Below are positions 16,852-24,906 of a stretch of 33,539 nucleotides of DNA, in pieces. The position numbers and the translations under genes are program-made. The notes beneath the pieces were generated by a model. That model was not told the DNA's origin and searched no databases. It was given only the letters and a program-made list of their open reading frames with translations. This stretch comes from Syntrophobacteraceae bacterium. Its GTDB lineage: Bacteria; Desulfobacterota; Syntrophobacteria; Syntrophobacterales; Syntrophobacteraceae. Position 1 is the stretch's first letter. Each line of letters starts with the position of its first letter. The stretch is taken from NCBI GenBank assembly GCA_018053185.1, contig JAGPLX010000024.1, forward strand, positions 3,529 through 37,067, read 5' to 3'.

Positions 16852-17622
16852 ATGCACAGATCTCGAATCGCTGCCGGAATCGACATTGGGTCTCGCTCCA
16901 TTGAGCTGGTGGTGTGTGAGGGCGCCAACCCTGTCTACACGGTGAAGACGCCGACGACCTTCGATCCCCTGGCTCAGTGTGAAAAGCTCATGGACGGTCT
17001 TAAAGTGGAACGTATCGTGGCGACCGGCTACGGACGAAAGCTCTTTACCGACTCCTTTGAAGAGTTGAACGTGACGAGCATCACTGAAATCCAGGCCTAT
17101 GCCCTCGGAGCACGGTATTTGTTTCCTGAAGCCCGGACGGTGCTCGACATCGGCGGCCAGGACACCAAAGTGATCCTGCTCGCCCCGCATGGTAAGGTGG
17201 CCAGATTCGAGATGAACGACCGCTGTGCCGCAGGCACGGGAAAGTTCCTGGAATTCATGGCGACGGCCCTGCAGATCCCGCTCGAAGCCTTTGGAGAATT
17301 TGCGTTGCGCTCGGACAGGCGCATCCAGATCAACAGCATGTGTACGGTCTTTGCGGAGAGCGAGGCGACCTCCCTCATGGCTCGCGGCGAGCGCGCGGAA
17401 AACATCGCCATGGGGTTGCATCTTGCGATCATTCAGCGGACGATCGGCATGCTCCGGCGGGTGGGGATGGAAGCCCCGCTGGTATTTGCCGGAGGGGTGG
17501 CTCACAACCCATGTGCGAGAAAAGTACTGGAAGAGTACCTGAATGTCTCGGTTATCGTCCCCGCCGAGCCCGATATGGTGGGAGCTATCGGCGCGGCCCT
17601 CCACGGCATGGGCGGAGGATAG
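16852..17622 (+). CDS. Acyl-CoA dehydratase activase-type ATPase (HgdC/BcrA family)
   Basis: ATP-driven electron donor (archerase) of the BadF/BcrA/HgdC family: a homodimer bridged by one [4Fe-4S] cluster that passes low-potential electrons to a double-cubane or dehydratase partner. Seen: phosphate loop GIDIGSRS (9-16), DIGGQDTKV, cluster cysteines in NDRCAAGTG and MCTVFAESE, and the C-terminal FAGGVAHNP. The length of 256 residues is normal. ATG 16852 has GGAAAAG just upstream. The following gene, once its partner, is broken; an intact partner lies at 23686-24831 on the other strand. Confidence 0.92.
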   Translation: MHRSRIAAGIDIGSRSIELVVCEGANPVYTVKTPTTFDPLAQCEKLMDGLKVERIVATGYGRKLFTDSFEELNVTSITEIQAYALGARYLFPEARTVLDIGGQDTKVILLAPHGKVARFEMNDRCAAGTGKFLEFMATALQIPLEAFGEFALRSDRRIQINSMCTVFAESEATSLMARGERAENIAMGLHLAIIQRTIGMLRRVGMEAPLVFAGGVAHNPCARKVLEEYLNVSVIVPAEPDMVGAIGAALHGMGGG

Positions 17623-17643
17623 AGGATAAGAGAGGGATATTCA

Positions 17644-18330
17644 ATGCGACCGGAAATCATGAAAGAGTTTGAGCGGGCCGGAGAGCTCACCCTGCTGAAC
17701 CTGATGGAACACAAGGAAGCGGGGGAAAAGTGGCGGGGGTCTACTGCCTGTTTATCCCTGTGGAGCCGGTGAGAGCTGCCGGGACCACCCCGGTAAGCCG
17801 GTGCGGTAGAAAGGAAGCTCCCATCGCTGCCGCCGAAAAGACCCTGCCGACCAATCTCTGCCTCTTGATCAAGTCCAGCTGCGGGTATGCAGTGACCAAT
17901 AGCTGCTCATTTTTCGGCGCTTCTGATTTCATCCTGGGGGAGACCACCTGCGACGACAAGAACAAGATGTTCGAGCTGACAGGAAGCTTCAAACCCCTCC
18001 ACCTCATGCATCTACCTTTGTCCGGTATGGACGTGATGACGGTAATGGAGACCAAAAGCTCCTGCTTCGGCCTCGAAGCCTATGCCGGGTTGCTGCGCCA
18101 GCTCATCGAAGAACTGAAGATCCGGTGTGAAGCGGGAGTTTTCGCCTGCCAACGGGGCGCTCCCCGCCTTTTGCTGACCGGTTGGCAAGGGTTCGGATAA
18201 GGTGCTGCAGTTTGAAGAGAACACCCAGGGAAACAGGCGGCTCAGGGGGAAGGTGGCGGTTCCATGCCCTCACTGCCAGGGCCGGCATGTTTTTCGAGCG
18301 GAGGAATTGGTCTGTCCTCTGGCACAGACC
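17644..18330 (+). pseudogene. Broken double-cubane-cluster reductase gene
   Basis: Begins with a sound ATG and GAGGGA site, and its first about 30 residues look normal. A one-base loss near 17726 shifts the frame into VAGVYCLF..., which parallels the intact protein at 23686-24831 (AAAEKTLPTNLC versus AAAEKILPRNLC; GETTCDDKNKMFEL versus GETTCDGKKKMFEL). About 90 residues of the middle are missing and a further shift follows LLLTG near 18185. The tail reads to a TGA at about 18330. The partner activase gene upstream is intact. Confidence 0.85.
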
Positions 18331-18363
18331 TGAAAGCGAGAGCATCTAACGAGGAGGCGGAGA

Positions 18364-19263
18364 ATGGAGAAGACCGGGATTTGGTTTGCGACGGGAACGG
18401 GCATGATCGCGGTGGGAGCTCTTATCGGTAGGAAAACCTTTGGTACCTGGGTATTTATGTTACTTTTAGCTTCTTTCTGCTCCTGGTCAAGCACGTCCTC
18501 AGCAGGAGCACTCGACAGCTTTGTCGGGCTGGAAGGGACAATCGATATTGCCGGAGGCACCGCTCACATTCCCGTTATGACCGATGCGGCGAAGAACATC
18601 ATGGCCTTTAATCCCAAGATCCGTATCACAGTCGAAGGAGGCGGCTCGGGTGTCGGCGTTCAGAAGGTCGGTGAAGGTCTGGTCGGCATAGGCAATACAG
18701 GGCGGGCCCTCTCTGAGGAGGAAATTGTCAAGTACGGGCTGAAGACGCATCCTTTTGCCCTGGACGGAGTGGCGGTGGTGATCAATCCGGGCAACCCCGT
18801 GAGCGGGCTCTCCGCCCAGCAGGTTCAGGACATATTCTCCGGCAAGATCACCAACTGGAAGGAAGTGGGTGGCAAGGACGCCCCGATACACCTCTTTACC
18901 CGCGATGAAGCGAGCGGCACCCGGGAGATCTTCTGGGAAAAACTCCTCAAGAAGGGCCCCATTGCCGCCAATGCCAATGTTGTGGCTTCCAACGGCGCCA
19001 TGAAAGCAGCCATCGCTCAGGATCAAGATGCCATCGGCTATGCCGGCATCGGTCATCTGGACCACAGCGTGAAGGGCGTTGTCCTCGATGGCGTTGTGCC
19101 CTCACAGGAAAACGCTATGAACGGGAGCTATCCAGTGGTGCGCAAGCTCTACATGAACACCAGAGGGGAACCCTCAAAACTCGTGAAAGCCTTCATCGAT
19201 TACATCATGAGCCCCGACGGTGCTGCGATCATCGCCAAGTCCGGATATCTGCCCTTGAAGTGA
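18364..19263 (+). CDS. PstS-like periplasmic oxyanion-binding protein
   Basis: A 299-residue binding protein with an N-terminal signal (hydrophobic segment about 28-46). PstS-family landmarks are GGTAHIPVM, EGGGSGVGVQ, GRALSEEE, DGVAVVINPGNPV, TNWKEVGG, TRDEASGTRE (phosphate-contacting loop) and DAIGYAGIG. A strong site GAGGAGGCGGAG precedes the ATG. The family binds phosphate, but related proteins take other oxyanions. No PhoU or Pho regulator is present, and the operon sits with reductase/activase genes, so the ligand is open. Confidence 0.88.
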   Translation: MEKTGIWFATGTGMIAVGALIGRKTFGTWVFMLLLASFCSWSSTSSAGALDSFVGLEGTIDIAGGTAHIPVMTDAAKNIMAFNPKIRITVEGGGSGVGVQKVGEGLVGIGNTGRALSEEEIVKYGLKTHPFALDGVAVVINPGNPVSGLSAQQVQDIFSGKITNWKEVGGKDAPIHLFTRDEASGTREIFWEKLLKKGPIAANANVVASNGAMKAAIAQDQDAIGYAGIGHLDHSVKGVVLDGVVPSQENAMNGSYPVVRKLYMNTRGEPSKLVKAFIDYIMSPDGAAIIAKSGYLPLK

Positions 19264-19275
19264 GGGAGGAGGAGT

Positions 19276-19338
19276 ATGAGGAGTGAAGAGAGGGTAATGG
19301 CCAATAGGGCCGTCCCGGTAAAGGGAGAGCGGCACTGA
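19276..19338 (+). other. Possible 20-codon leader ORF before pstC
   Basis: ATG 19276 has a strong upstream site, GGGAGGAGGAG, and encodes a short peptide whose TGA (19336-19338) overlaps an in-frame CTG of pstC. It may be a leader that couples translation to pstC, or the true pstC start separated from the rest by a small indel. Confidence 0.4.
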
Positions 19339-19397
19339 AAGACAAGTCCGACAAATGGATTGAAAGGCTGCTCCTGAGTGCTGCGACGGTTTCAGGC

Positions 19398-20210
19398 GTG
19401 ACCATTGCGGCGATCCTGATGCTGCTTGCCTGTTTCTGCCTGCCGTTGTTGACATCCCATGAACTCGCGAAGGTTTTCTCGCAACAATGGCAGCCTTTCA
19501 GCGGGCATTTCGGGATCTTACCCATGTGTGCGGGGTCGCTGGCCCTGGCAACCCTTGCACTGGCTCTTGCCCTGCCCCTGGCGCTGGGGATCTGCATCCT
19601 CGTACATCTGCTGGGCCGAGGATTCCTCGCCCGTCTGCTGCTGGGTCTGATCCACTTCATGACCAGCATTCCGACGGTTGTCTATGGTTTTGTCTCAGTC
19701 TTCCTTCTGGTGCCGAGGCTGCGCGGCTGGTTTGCCATCGGGAGCGGGTTTTCCCTCCTGGCGGCCGTGCTGACTTTGAGCCTGCTGATTCTCCCGACGA
19801 TCACCCTGATCCTCCAGAGTCGGCTGGCACAACTGGATCCAACGCTCAGGCTGGTTGCAGAAGCCATGGGTTTGACCCGGGTGCAGCAGATGCGCTGCGT
19901 GCTGCTCCCGGCGGCTTCCCGCGGCTTGGCCGTCGCCGCCGTTCTGGGCTTTGGAAGAGCCGTCGGCGACACCCTCATATCCCTCATGGTGGCCGGTAAT
20001 GCCGCCCAGTTTCCCGCTTCCTTGTTTTCCTCCATGCGTACGCTGACCGCCCACATTGGGCTGGTCCTCGCGACCGACAGTCAGAGCATGGCGTACCAAT
20101 CGGTTTTCGCAGCGGGACTGCTGCTTTTCTTGCTTACGGGAACGGTGAGTCTGCTTATTCGCAAAGCGGGGATCAAGAACGAGAGGGTTTCGCATGTCAA
20201 GAATTTCTGA
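19398..20210 (+). CDS. PstC-like ABC transporter permease
   Basis: Inner-membrane permease with about six membrane segments. PstC landmarks are SIPTVVYGFVSVFLLVP and the coupling-helix region EAMGLTRVQQMRCVLLPAASRGL. The GTG at 19398 is the first ordinary start codon, but it falls inside the first hydrophobic segment and lacks a ribosome site. The open frame continues upstream to 19308 through charged residues KDKSDKWIERLL typical of a PstC N-terminus. The true start is thus unresolved: possibly a CTG at 19335, or ATG 19276 with a frameshift. Its 3' end overlaps pstA by 17 bp. Confidence 0.85.
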   Translation: MTIAAILMLLACFCLPLLTSHELAKVFSQQWQPFSGHFGILPMCAGSLALATLALALALPLALGICILVHLLGRGFLARLLLGLIHFMTSIPTVVYGFVSVFLLVPRLRGWFAIGSGFSLLAAVLTLSLLILPTITLILQSRLAQLDPTLRLVAEAMGLTRVQQMRCVLLPAASRGLAVAAVLGFGRAVGDTLISLMVAGNAAQFPASLFSSMRTLTAHIGLVLATDSQSMAYQSVFAAGLLLFLLTGTVSLLIRKAGIKNERVSHVKNF

Positions 20211-21072
20211 CCGACTGCTTGCCGGCCTGGCGTGGTTTGCCGGGGGCGGCGTACTGCTCGCGGTGATGCTGCTCTTGGGCTTTCTCGCTTACCGTGGCAC
20301 GGCGAGCATCGATCTAGCTCTCTTTTTCGGAGATACCCCGTGGGACGAAGCGCTACTCGGTCAAAAACCTGTCTTTGGAGGCATCTGGCCGGCTATGGTG
20401 GGGACCTTCTCGCTGGTCATCCTCTCCTCGGTCGTCTCCCTTCCCATTGGGATTGCCAGCGGCATCTACCTGGCTGAATACGCTTCACAACGATGGCGTT
20501 CCCTGCTGGGATTCATGGTCGACCTGCTCTCCGGGACCCCTTCGATCGTCATGGGACTCTTCGGCTTCACCATTATTCTTGCTCTTCGCAGAACCTTCCT
20601 TCCGGAAGCCCGCACGGGACTCCTGCTGGCGGCGGTTTGCACGGCTTTGCTCATTCTGCCTTATATCATCCGTACCACGGAATCCGCCCTGGAGGGCATC
20701 CCCGAGCATTTTCGGCTCCTGGGTCCGAGCCTGGGTCTGACCCGGTGGCAGAATATCAGAAAGGTTCTCCTTCCCCTCGCCAGCCGCGGGCTACTGAGCG
20801 GCGCTATTCTGGCCATCGGGCGCGCCGCCGAGGATACGGCGGTGATTCTCCTGACCGGTGTGGTCGCCCACGCCGGGATTCCCCGCAACTTGGCCGACAA
20901 GTTCGAAGCGCTGCCCTTTCGTATCTACTACCTTGCTGCGGAGCACCGCAACCCACAGGAACTGGACCAGGGATTTGCCATCGCTCTGGTGCTTCTCTTT
21001 CTGACCGGATCGTTGTTCCTGGCTGCAGTCCTCCTCCAGCGAGGTGTTGAAAGCCGATGGCAAACCCGATGA
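20194..21072 (+). CDS. PstA-like ABC transporter permease
   Basis: A 292-residue inner-membrane permease with six predicted membrane segments. PstA landmarks are GIASGIYLAEYA, SGTPSIVMGLFGF and GPSLGLTRWQNIRKVLLPLASRGLLSG, with RAAEDTAVILLTG near the C-terminal half. It overlaps pstC upstream and the ATPase gene downstream, so all are co-translated. Confidence 0.91.
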   Translation: MSRISDRLLAGLAWFAGGGVLLAVMLLLGFLAYRGTASIDLALFFGDTPWDEALLGQKPVFGGIWPAMVGTFSLVILSSVVSLPIGIASGIYLAEYASQRWRSLLGFMVDLLSGTPSIVMGLFGFTIILALRRTFLPEARTGLLLAAVCTALLILPYIIRTTESALEGIPEHFRLLGPSLGLTRWQNIRKVLLPLASRGLLSGAILAIGRAAEDTAVILLTGVVAHAGIPRNLADKFEALPFRIYYLAAEHRNPQELDQGFAIALVLLFLTGSLFLAAVLLQRGVESRWQTR

Positions 21073-21836
21073 GCCCGAAGGCTGAAGCAACCGTTGAGGT
21101 ATCGGACCTTAACGTGCATTTTTCCGGGAAAACCGTGCTCGCCGAGGTGGCTTTCACTCTCTGGCCGGGTGAGATTACGGTAATCGTGGGGCCGTCGGGT
21201 TCGGGCAAGACAACTCTTCTGCGAAGCCTCAATCGCCTGAATGAGTGTTTCCCCGAGTGCGATACAAAAGGTGCGGTGCGCCTTCGGTTCGACGCTCGAT
21301 GCGGCGATATTTATAAAGATTTCCTGCCCCTGCCGGCGCTTCGGCGGCGGGTAGGGATGATCTTTCAGAACCCGGCGGTTCTACCTTTTTCCATTTGGAA
21401 AAACCTCACCATGCCCCTCCGGGTGACCCTGGGCCTAACCGGAGCCGCTCTTGCCGAGCGGGCGGAACGAGCGCTCCAGAATGTCTCCCTCTGGGATGAA
21501 GTGAAAGACCGAATCCATGATGCGGCCTCGACCCTTTCCGGGGGGCAGCAGCAGCGCCTCTGCCTGGCGCGGGTATTGGCCCTGGAACCCAGGATCCTGC
21601 TCCTCGATGAACCAACAGCCTCCCTGGATTTCCGCGCCGCCGCCAGGATTGAAGAGCTTCTCCTGGAACTCAAGGACCAGTACACGATCCTGGCCGTCTC
21701 GCATAGCTTGAGTGAAACCCGCCGCCTAGCGGACCGGGTTCTTGTGCTGCGGGAGGGGCGCATCGTCCAGGAACTGGACCGTCAGCATCTGAGCGACCCT
21801 GCCGTCTTCCAGCAGCTCATCGAAGCCGCCTTTTGA
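21057..21836 (+). CDS. PstB-like ABC transporter ATPase
   Basis: A 259-residue ATPase that energises the two preceding permeases. Walker A GPSGSGKTTLL, Q-loop IFQNPAVLPFSIWKNL, signature LSGGQQQRL, Walker B RILLLDEPTASLD and switch histidine AVSHS are all present. It is close to PstB, though the inserted region around PECDTKG is shorter than usual. Overlaps pstA by 16 bp. The HAD gene follows after 17 bp. Confidence 0.92.
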   Translation: MANPMSPKAEATVEVSDLNVHFSGKTVLAEVAFTLWPGEITVIVGPSGSGKTTLLRSLNRLNECFPECDTKGAVRLRFDARCGDIYKDFLPLPALRRRVGMIFQNPAVLPFSIWKNLTMPLRVTLGLTGAALAERAERALQNVSLWDEVKDRIHDAASTLSGGQQQRLCLARVLALEPRILLLDEPTASLDFRAAARIEELLLELKDQYTILAVSHSLSETRRLADRVLVLREGRIVQELDRQHLSDPAVFQQLIEAAF

Positions 21837-21853
21837 AGGAAAGCGAGGAAATC

Positions 21854-22324
21854 ATGCTCACCGTGACTATTCCCGGATGGAAGATCCTGCAGCTAACGCA
21901 CATGGTATTGGACTATAACGGCACCATCGCCCTTGACGGGTGCCTCATCGATGGTGTGAAGCCGCGCCTCACCGCGCTCGCCGCCTCGCTGACCATCCAT
22001 ATCCTGACGGCAGACACCTTCGGATGCGTCCGGGAAGCTGTTGCGGGCCTTCCTTGTCAACTCGCCGTCATTCCGGTTGATCGGCAGGCCGAGGCGAAAT
22101 TGGCCTATGTTCTCGAATTGGGTCCGCAAGCCTGTGTTTGCATCGGGAACGGCCGGAACGACCGCCTCATGCTCAAGGAAGCAGCCCTTGGCATGGCCCT
22201 CGTCCAAGCCGAAGGTGCAGCTCCTGAAGCCATCCTTGCCGCCGATGTGGTGAGCTGCAGCATCCTGGAGGCATTCGACCTGCTCTGCCGGTCGCTCCGT
22301 CTAACCGCCACCCTGCGTTCCTGA
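21854..22324 (+). CDS. HAD-superfamily protein, soluble P-type-ATPase-like
   Basis: A small 156-residue HAD protein without cap domain. Motif I is DYNGT (normally DxDxT; the second Asp is Asn, similar to P-type ATPases, which have DKTGT), motif II is LTADTFG, and motif III/IV is IGNGRNDRLML. Loss of the general acid suggests a stable phospho-intermediate, a slow hydrolase or a binding role. The ATG at 21854 has GAGGAAA upstream; a start at 21833 overlapping pstB is possible. It is last in the pst-like operon, and a truncated duplicate lies at 16239-16575. Confidence 0.82.
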   Translation: MLTVTIPGWKILQLTHMVLDYNGTIALDGCLIDGVKPRLTALAASLTIHILTADTFGCVREAVAGLPCQLAVIPVDRQAEAKLAYVLELGPQACVCIGNGRNDRLMLKEAALGMALVQAEGAAPEAILAADVVSCSILEAFDLLCRSLRLTATLRS

Positions 22325-22461
22325 TAATTCAGCTTGAATGTTTACTGAGGCCTGGAGGGGAATGCGATGCGAACAAAGATCCGCACCGCTCGAGGTTATT
22401 TCTTGTCGATCTATTAGTGGCGCCGCAGATCAATTCCTTTTGGATCAGGTTCGGATCTGTT

Positions 22462-22929
22462 TCAACCATCTGTGCGAAAGAACATCCGTGTGACCCACAA
22501 GGCTTCGTGTGCCGGCATGCAGAACACTTCCTCCTCGTCAACCCCTCTTCTCACGGTCCAGTCATCGAGGTGCTTCTCTGTACGGAAGAAGTTCATAATA
22601 TTTCAGCAACCGGCCGCCCGGTTCCGGACATTGTTGAGGTCGACGTGCAGAATATGGAATGAGGCCGGCTGCAATACTGCGATTTCCCCTCTCTTCACCT
22701 CAACGGTTACACGTTCCCCACATTCACTGCATTGGGACTCAAACCGGACGTCCTGCCGGAAAGCAAACGCTGCACCCATGGAATCAATGGCGCACATGGC
22801 GCTGAAGCACCGCCCGTTCTGGAGCATCACCTGATGGTTGGTCGGCAGGGCCGAGATGGGGTAGATGAACTGGAGGTTGCCGTCACTGCCGGCAACGACT
22901 GCCCGCTTCTCAAGAAGTCGCTGTACCAA
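22462..22929 (-). CDS. saoL: MerB-like organometal lyase, candidate selenoprotein (SaoL-like)
   Basis: Resembles alkylmercury lyase MerB, which cleaves carbon-metal bonds using two cysteines and an aspartate. SALPTNHQV and AMCAIDSMG (the Cys96/Asp99 pair of MerB) are present. The frame then meets TGA at 22603-22605 in GC-(UGA)-NIMNFF; MerB has FCCHVHFF with catalytic Cys159 here, and aligning on FF puts UGA on Cys159. Sequence continues in frame as a normal MerB C-terminus (EKHLDDW...AHEALWVTRMFF) to a stop at 22462. A hairpin with G-U at +23/+24 follows the UGA. Selenocysteine is the likely reading. Against it, the N-terminal third (to about 23149) is split between frames and the TTG at 22929 is only the open-frame limit, so decay remains possible. 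Confidence 0.68.
22573..22591 (-). promoter_or_regulatory. Candidate bacterial SECIS hairpin in the lyase gene
   Basis: Counting the U of UGA as 1, bases 15-20 (CUUCUU) pair with 28-33 (GAGAAG), closing a 7-nt loop CCGUACA with G23 and U24. Those are the same two positions as the SelB-contacting G-U of E. coli fdhF, as I recall it. Predicted by eye, not folded. Confidence 0.5.
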
Positions 22930-23149
22930 ACCCGGCCCATCGTAATTGAAAGGGGCTGTCCGGGCGGCATGTTGAGGTTGAACGGCCCGCCCTGGTTGGT
23001 AGTGTATAGTCCATGAGCCACCTGCGAAGGGCTTTCTCGGGCGGGATCAACCTCGAAACAATGTTCTCGATGTTCAGCCTCTCGGCCGGATAACGAGTAA
23101 AGTTCTTCAATCCAGCTTTTTCATGGAGTGAGAATTTGTCCAGGAACAA
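22930..23149 (-). other. Out-of-frame N-terminal part of the lyase gene
   Basis: One frame reads LNIENIVSRLIPPEKALRRWLMDYT, resembling a helical N-terminal domain of a MerB-like protein, but it is not in frame with the downstream catalytic part, which opens as PFNYDGPGLVQRLLEKRAVV. At least one indel between about 22940 and 23010 is required, perhaps near the CCCC run. It may be a sequencing error or real damage. Confidence 0.5.
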
Positions 23150-23242
23150 AGCTCATTCTCTTCCTTTGAGGATCACATAAGGTGAAAAATTCCCTTCGTG
23201 ATCTACGTGTTCTTTGCAGTATGAAAACGTTCCACAGGAGAT

Positions 23243-23575
23243 CTAGAGTGTGATCACCTGATCCATACCGGCACCGGCGAGAGCTCCGTAGAGATCGGGG
23301 AAGCAGCCGATCCTGGCGCCTGGGATGAGCTTGCCGTCCAGGTCACGTTCGTGGACGCACTGATCGCAGCCCATGAGCAGCATGCCGGTCTGTTCATGTA
23401 GCTCCTGGAGGTTTTCCGCCGTTTCCGTTCCCTTCACCAGGAAGAAGGTATTGTCGACCACGAAGAACATGCCCGCGACTTCGGCGCCGTGCTTGCCCAA
23501 CTGCAGCTGGGGAATGATCATGTTGGTGAGGAGCTTCTGGCAGGTGGTTGAGAGAAAAACGTAGGCAACTTTCAT
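23243..23575 (-). CDS. saoD: DsrE-like sulfur-carrier-fold protein (SaoD-like)
   Basis: A 110-residue DsrE/F-fold protein. It begins MKVAYVFLSTTCQKLL and has a MGCDQCVHERDL motif whose cysteines could carry sulfur, selenium or a metal. AAGGAG lies seven bases before the ATG. It sits in the organometal locus between the lyase and the double-cubane reductase genes. From memory, NCBI families name such a protein the DsrE-related protein SaoD. No signal peptide, hence cytoplasmic. Confidence 0.82.
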   Translation of the reverse strand: MKVAYVFLSTTCQKLLTNMIIPQLQLGKHGAEVAGMFFVVDNTFFLVKGTETAENLQELHEQTGMLLMGCDQCVHERDLDGKLIPGARIGCFPDLYGALAGAGMDQVITL

Positions 23576-23608
23576 GTGAATTCTCCTTATAACGCTGCAT
23601 GAGATAAA

Positions 23609-23637
23609 CTGGATTCCGGCTCAAAGCCTGAATGACG
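23609..23637. repeat. Dispersed hairpin repeat, copy 2 (shortened)
   Basis: CTGGATTCCGGCTCAAAG is identical to 15084-15101, followed by CCTGAATGACG. About six bases that form the right stem arm in copy 1 are missing. It lies between saoD and the reductase gene. Confidence 0.6.
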
Positions 23638-23685
23638 CCAGGATTATGCCGCGAGGGCCGGTGCACCACAGCAATTTGGGTTTCT

Positions 23686-24831
23686 CTACTGTCTGGTCAT
23701 TTCCAAGAAGGCCTCGATGCGCACGCGCAGGCGCTCCGAATCGGCTTCCGAATAATCGGTTTCAATCTGAAGGAACGGCAGCCGGTAGTTCTTTTCTACG
23801 AACTTCTGGACGGAGTAGGATTCGACAAGATAAGTGTGACAGGCCTGCCAGCCCAGATCTACGACCCCGTCCACCTGGAAGTCTTCGATGAGCCGACCCA
23901 GCAGCTCGTAGCGACGGGGATTCGGCGACATGCAGGAGCAGTGGATTTGAAGATACTGTTTGGCGATCGCACCGATTGGGTCGCCGTTTTCCTCGACCGT
24001 AAACGCTTTCTTGTACCCGCTGCAGTTCTCCATGACGACCACGCCGGCCCCGCTTTCCTCGATAAGGCGCAAGACCTTCTCCGACCCGAGACCCACCGGC
24101 GTGCCGGTGAGCAGAATGCGGGGCGCCCGTTCCGTGAAAGGGCTCTCTCCTCGTGCCGCGCGTTGCCGGACTTCTTCGACGGCCTCCCGGAGCAGCCCCC
24201 AGACCTCTTCCTTGTCTATGAGAAAGCTCAGGCGGTGTTTGATGGTGAGCATCTCCAGGCCGCTCACCCGTGATGGCCGCTCCTTAGCCTGGTCCATCAG
24301 GTCCTTCAGCGCCAGCCGTTCCCGGTTCATGGTTCGAATGGCCGTGCTGAGGCGCTCAGGGGTAATCTGGACCTTGAATTCCCTCTCGATTCTCTCCTTG
24401 AGCAATTCGATCTGGCGGCGCCAGTAAGGAAGAGCTTCTTCCGGGTCCTGGTTGTGAGGCAGCTGCATGACATGCACCGGCCGATAGGCTTTTAAAAGCT
24501 CAAACATCTTCTTCTTGCCGTCGCAGGTGGTTTCACCGATCACCAGATCGGAGGCATGGAAGAAGGGGCAACTGTCGGTTACCGCAAACCCGAAGCTGCT
24601 CTTGATGAGCGGGCAGAGGTTCCTGGGCAGGATCTTTTCGGCGGCGGCGACAGGCTCGTTGCGGGTTCCGCAAAGAGAGACCGGAATGGCTCCGGCAGCA
24701 AGCACCAGTTCCTTCGGTGCGTACATGCAAAAGATGCCTGCAACCTTGACGCCGTTCTCTTTGGCTTTGTCGATGTCCATAAGATTTCTGTCACTGAGCG
24801 TGGTGAGCTTTTCGATAACGGCTAGACTCAT
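23686..24831 (-). CDS. Double-cubane-cluster anaerobic reductase (2-hydroxyacyl-CoA dehydratase family)
   Basis: A 381-residue member of the HgdB/BcrB/double-cubane family. Cluster-binding cysteines occur in RNLCPLIKSS, DSCPFFHASD, GETTCDGKKK, ENCSGYK, HCSCMSPN and ACHTY. Characterised double-cubane proteins carry an [8Fe-9S] cluster and reduce small substrates using electrons from an HgdC-type ATPase; that ATPase is encoded at 16852-17622. The ATG at 24831 matches the family N-terminus; the longer frame to 24894 is unlike it. Being inside the organometal locus, it may reductively process a metal- or metalloid-organic compound. It is the intact counterpart of the pseudogene at 17644-18330. 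Confidence 0.88.
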   Translation of the reverse strand: MSLAVIEKLTTLSDRNLMDIDKAKENGVKVAGIFCMYAPKELVLAAGAIPVSLCGTRNEPVAAAEKILPRNLCPLIKSSFGFAVTDSCPFFHASDLVIGETTCDGKKKMFELLKAYRPVHVMQLPHNQDPEEALPYWRRQIELLKERIEREFKVQITPERLSTAIRTMNRERLALKDLMDQAKERPSRVSGLEMLTIKHRLSFLIDKEEVWGLLREAVEEVRQRAARGESPFTERAPRILLTGTPVGLGSEKVLRLIEESGAGVVVMENCSGYKKAFTVEENGDPIGAIAKQYLQIHCSCMSPNPRRYELLGRLIEDFQVDGVVDLGWQACHTYLVESYSVQKFVEKNYRLPFLQIETDYSEADSERLRVRIEAFLEMTRQ

Positions 24832-24906
24832 GAGCGATTCACTCCATTGTTTTCTGTGTTTCTTCGTGTCCTTGGTGGATGAAAAAGTTTGCACAATGCG
24901 GTGTCG

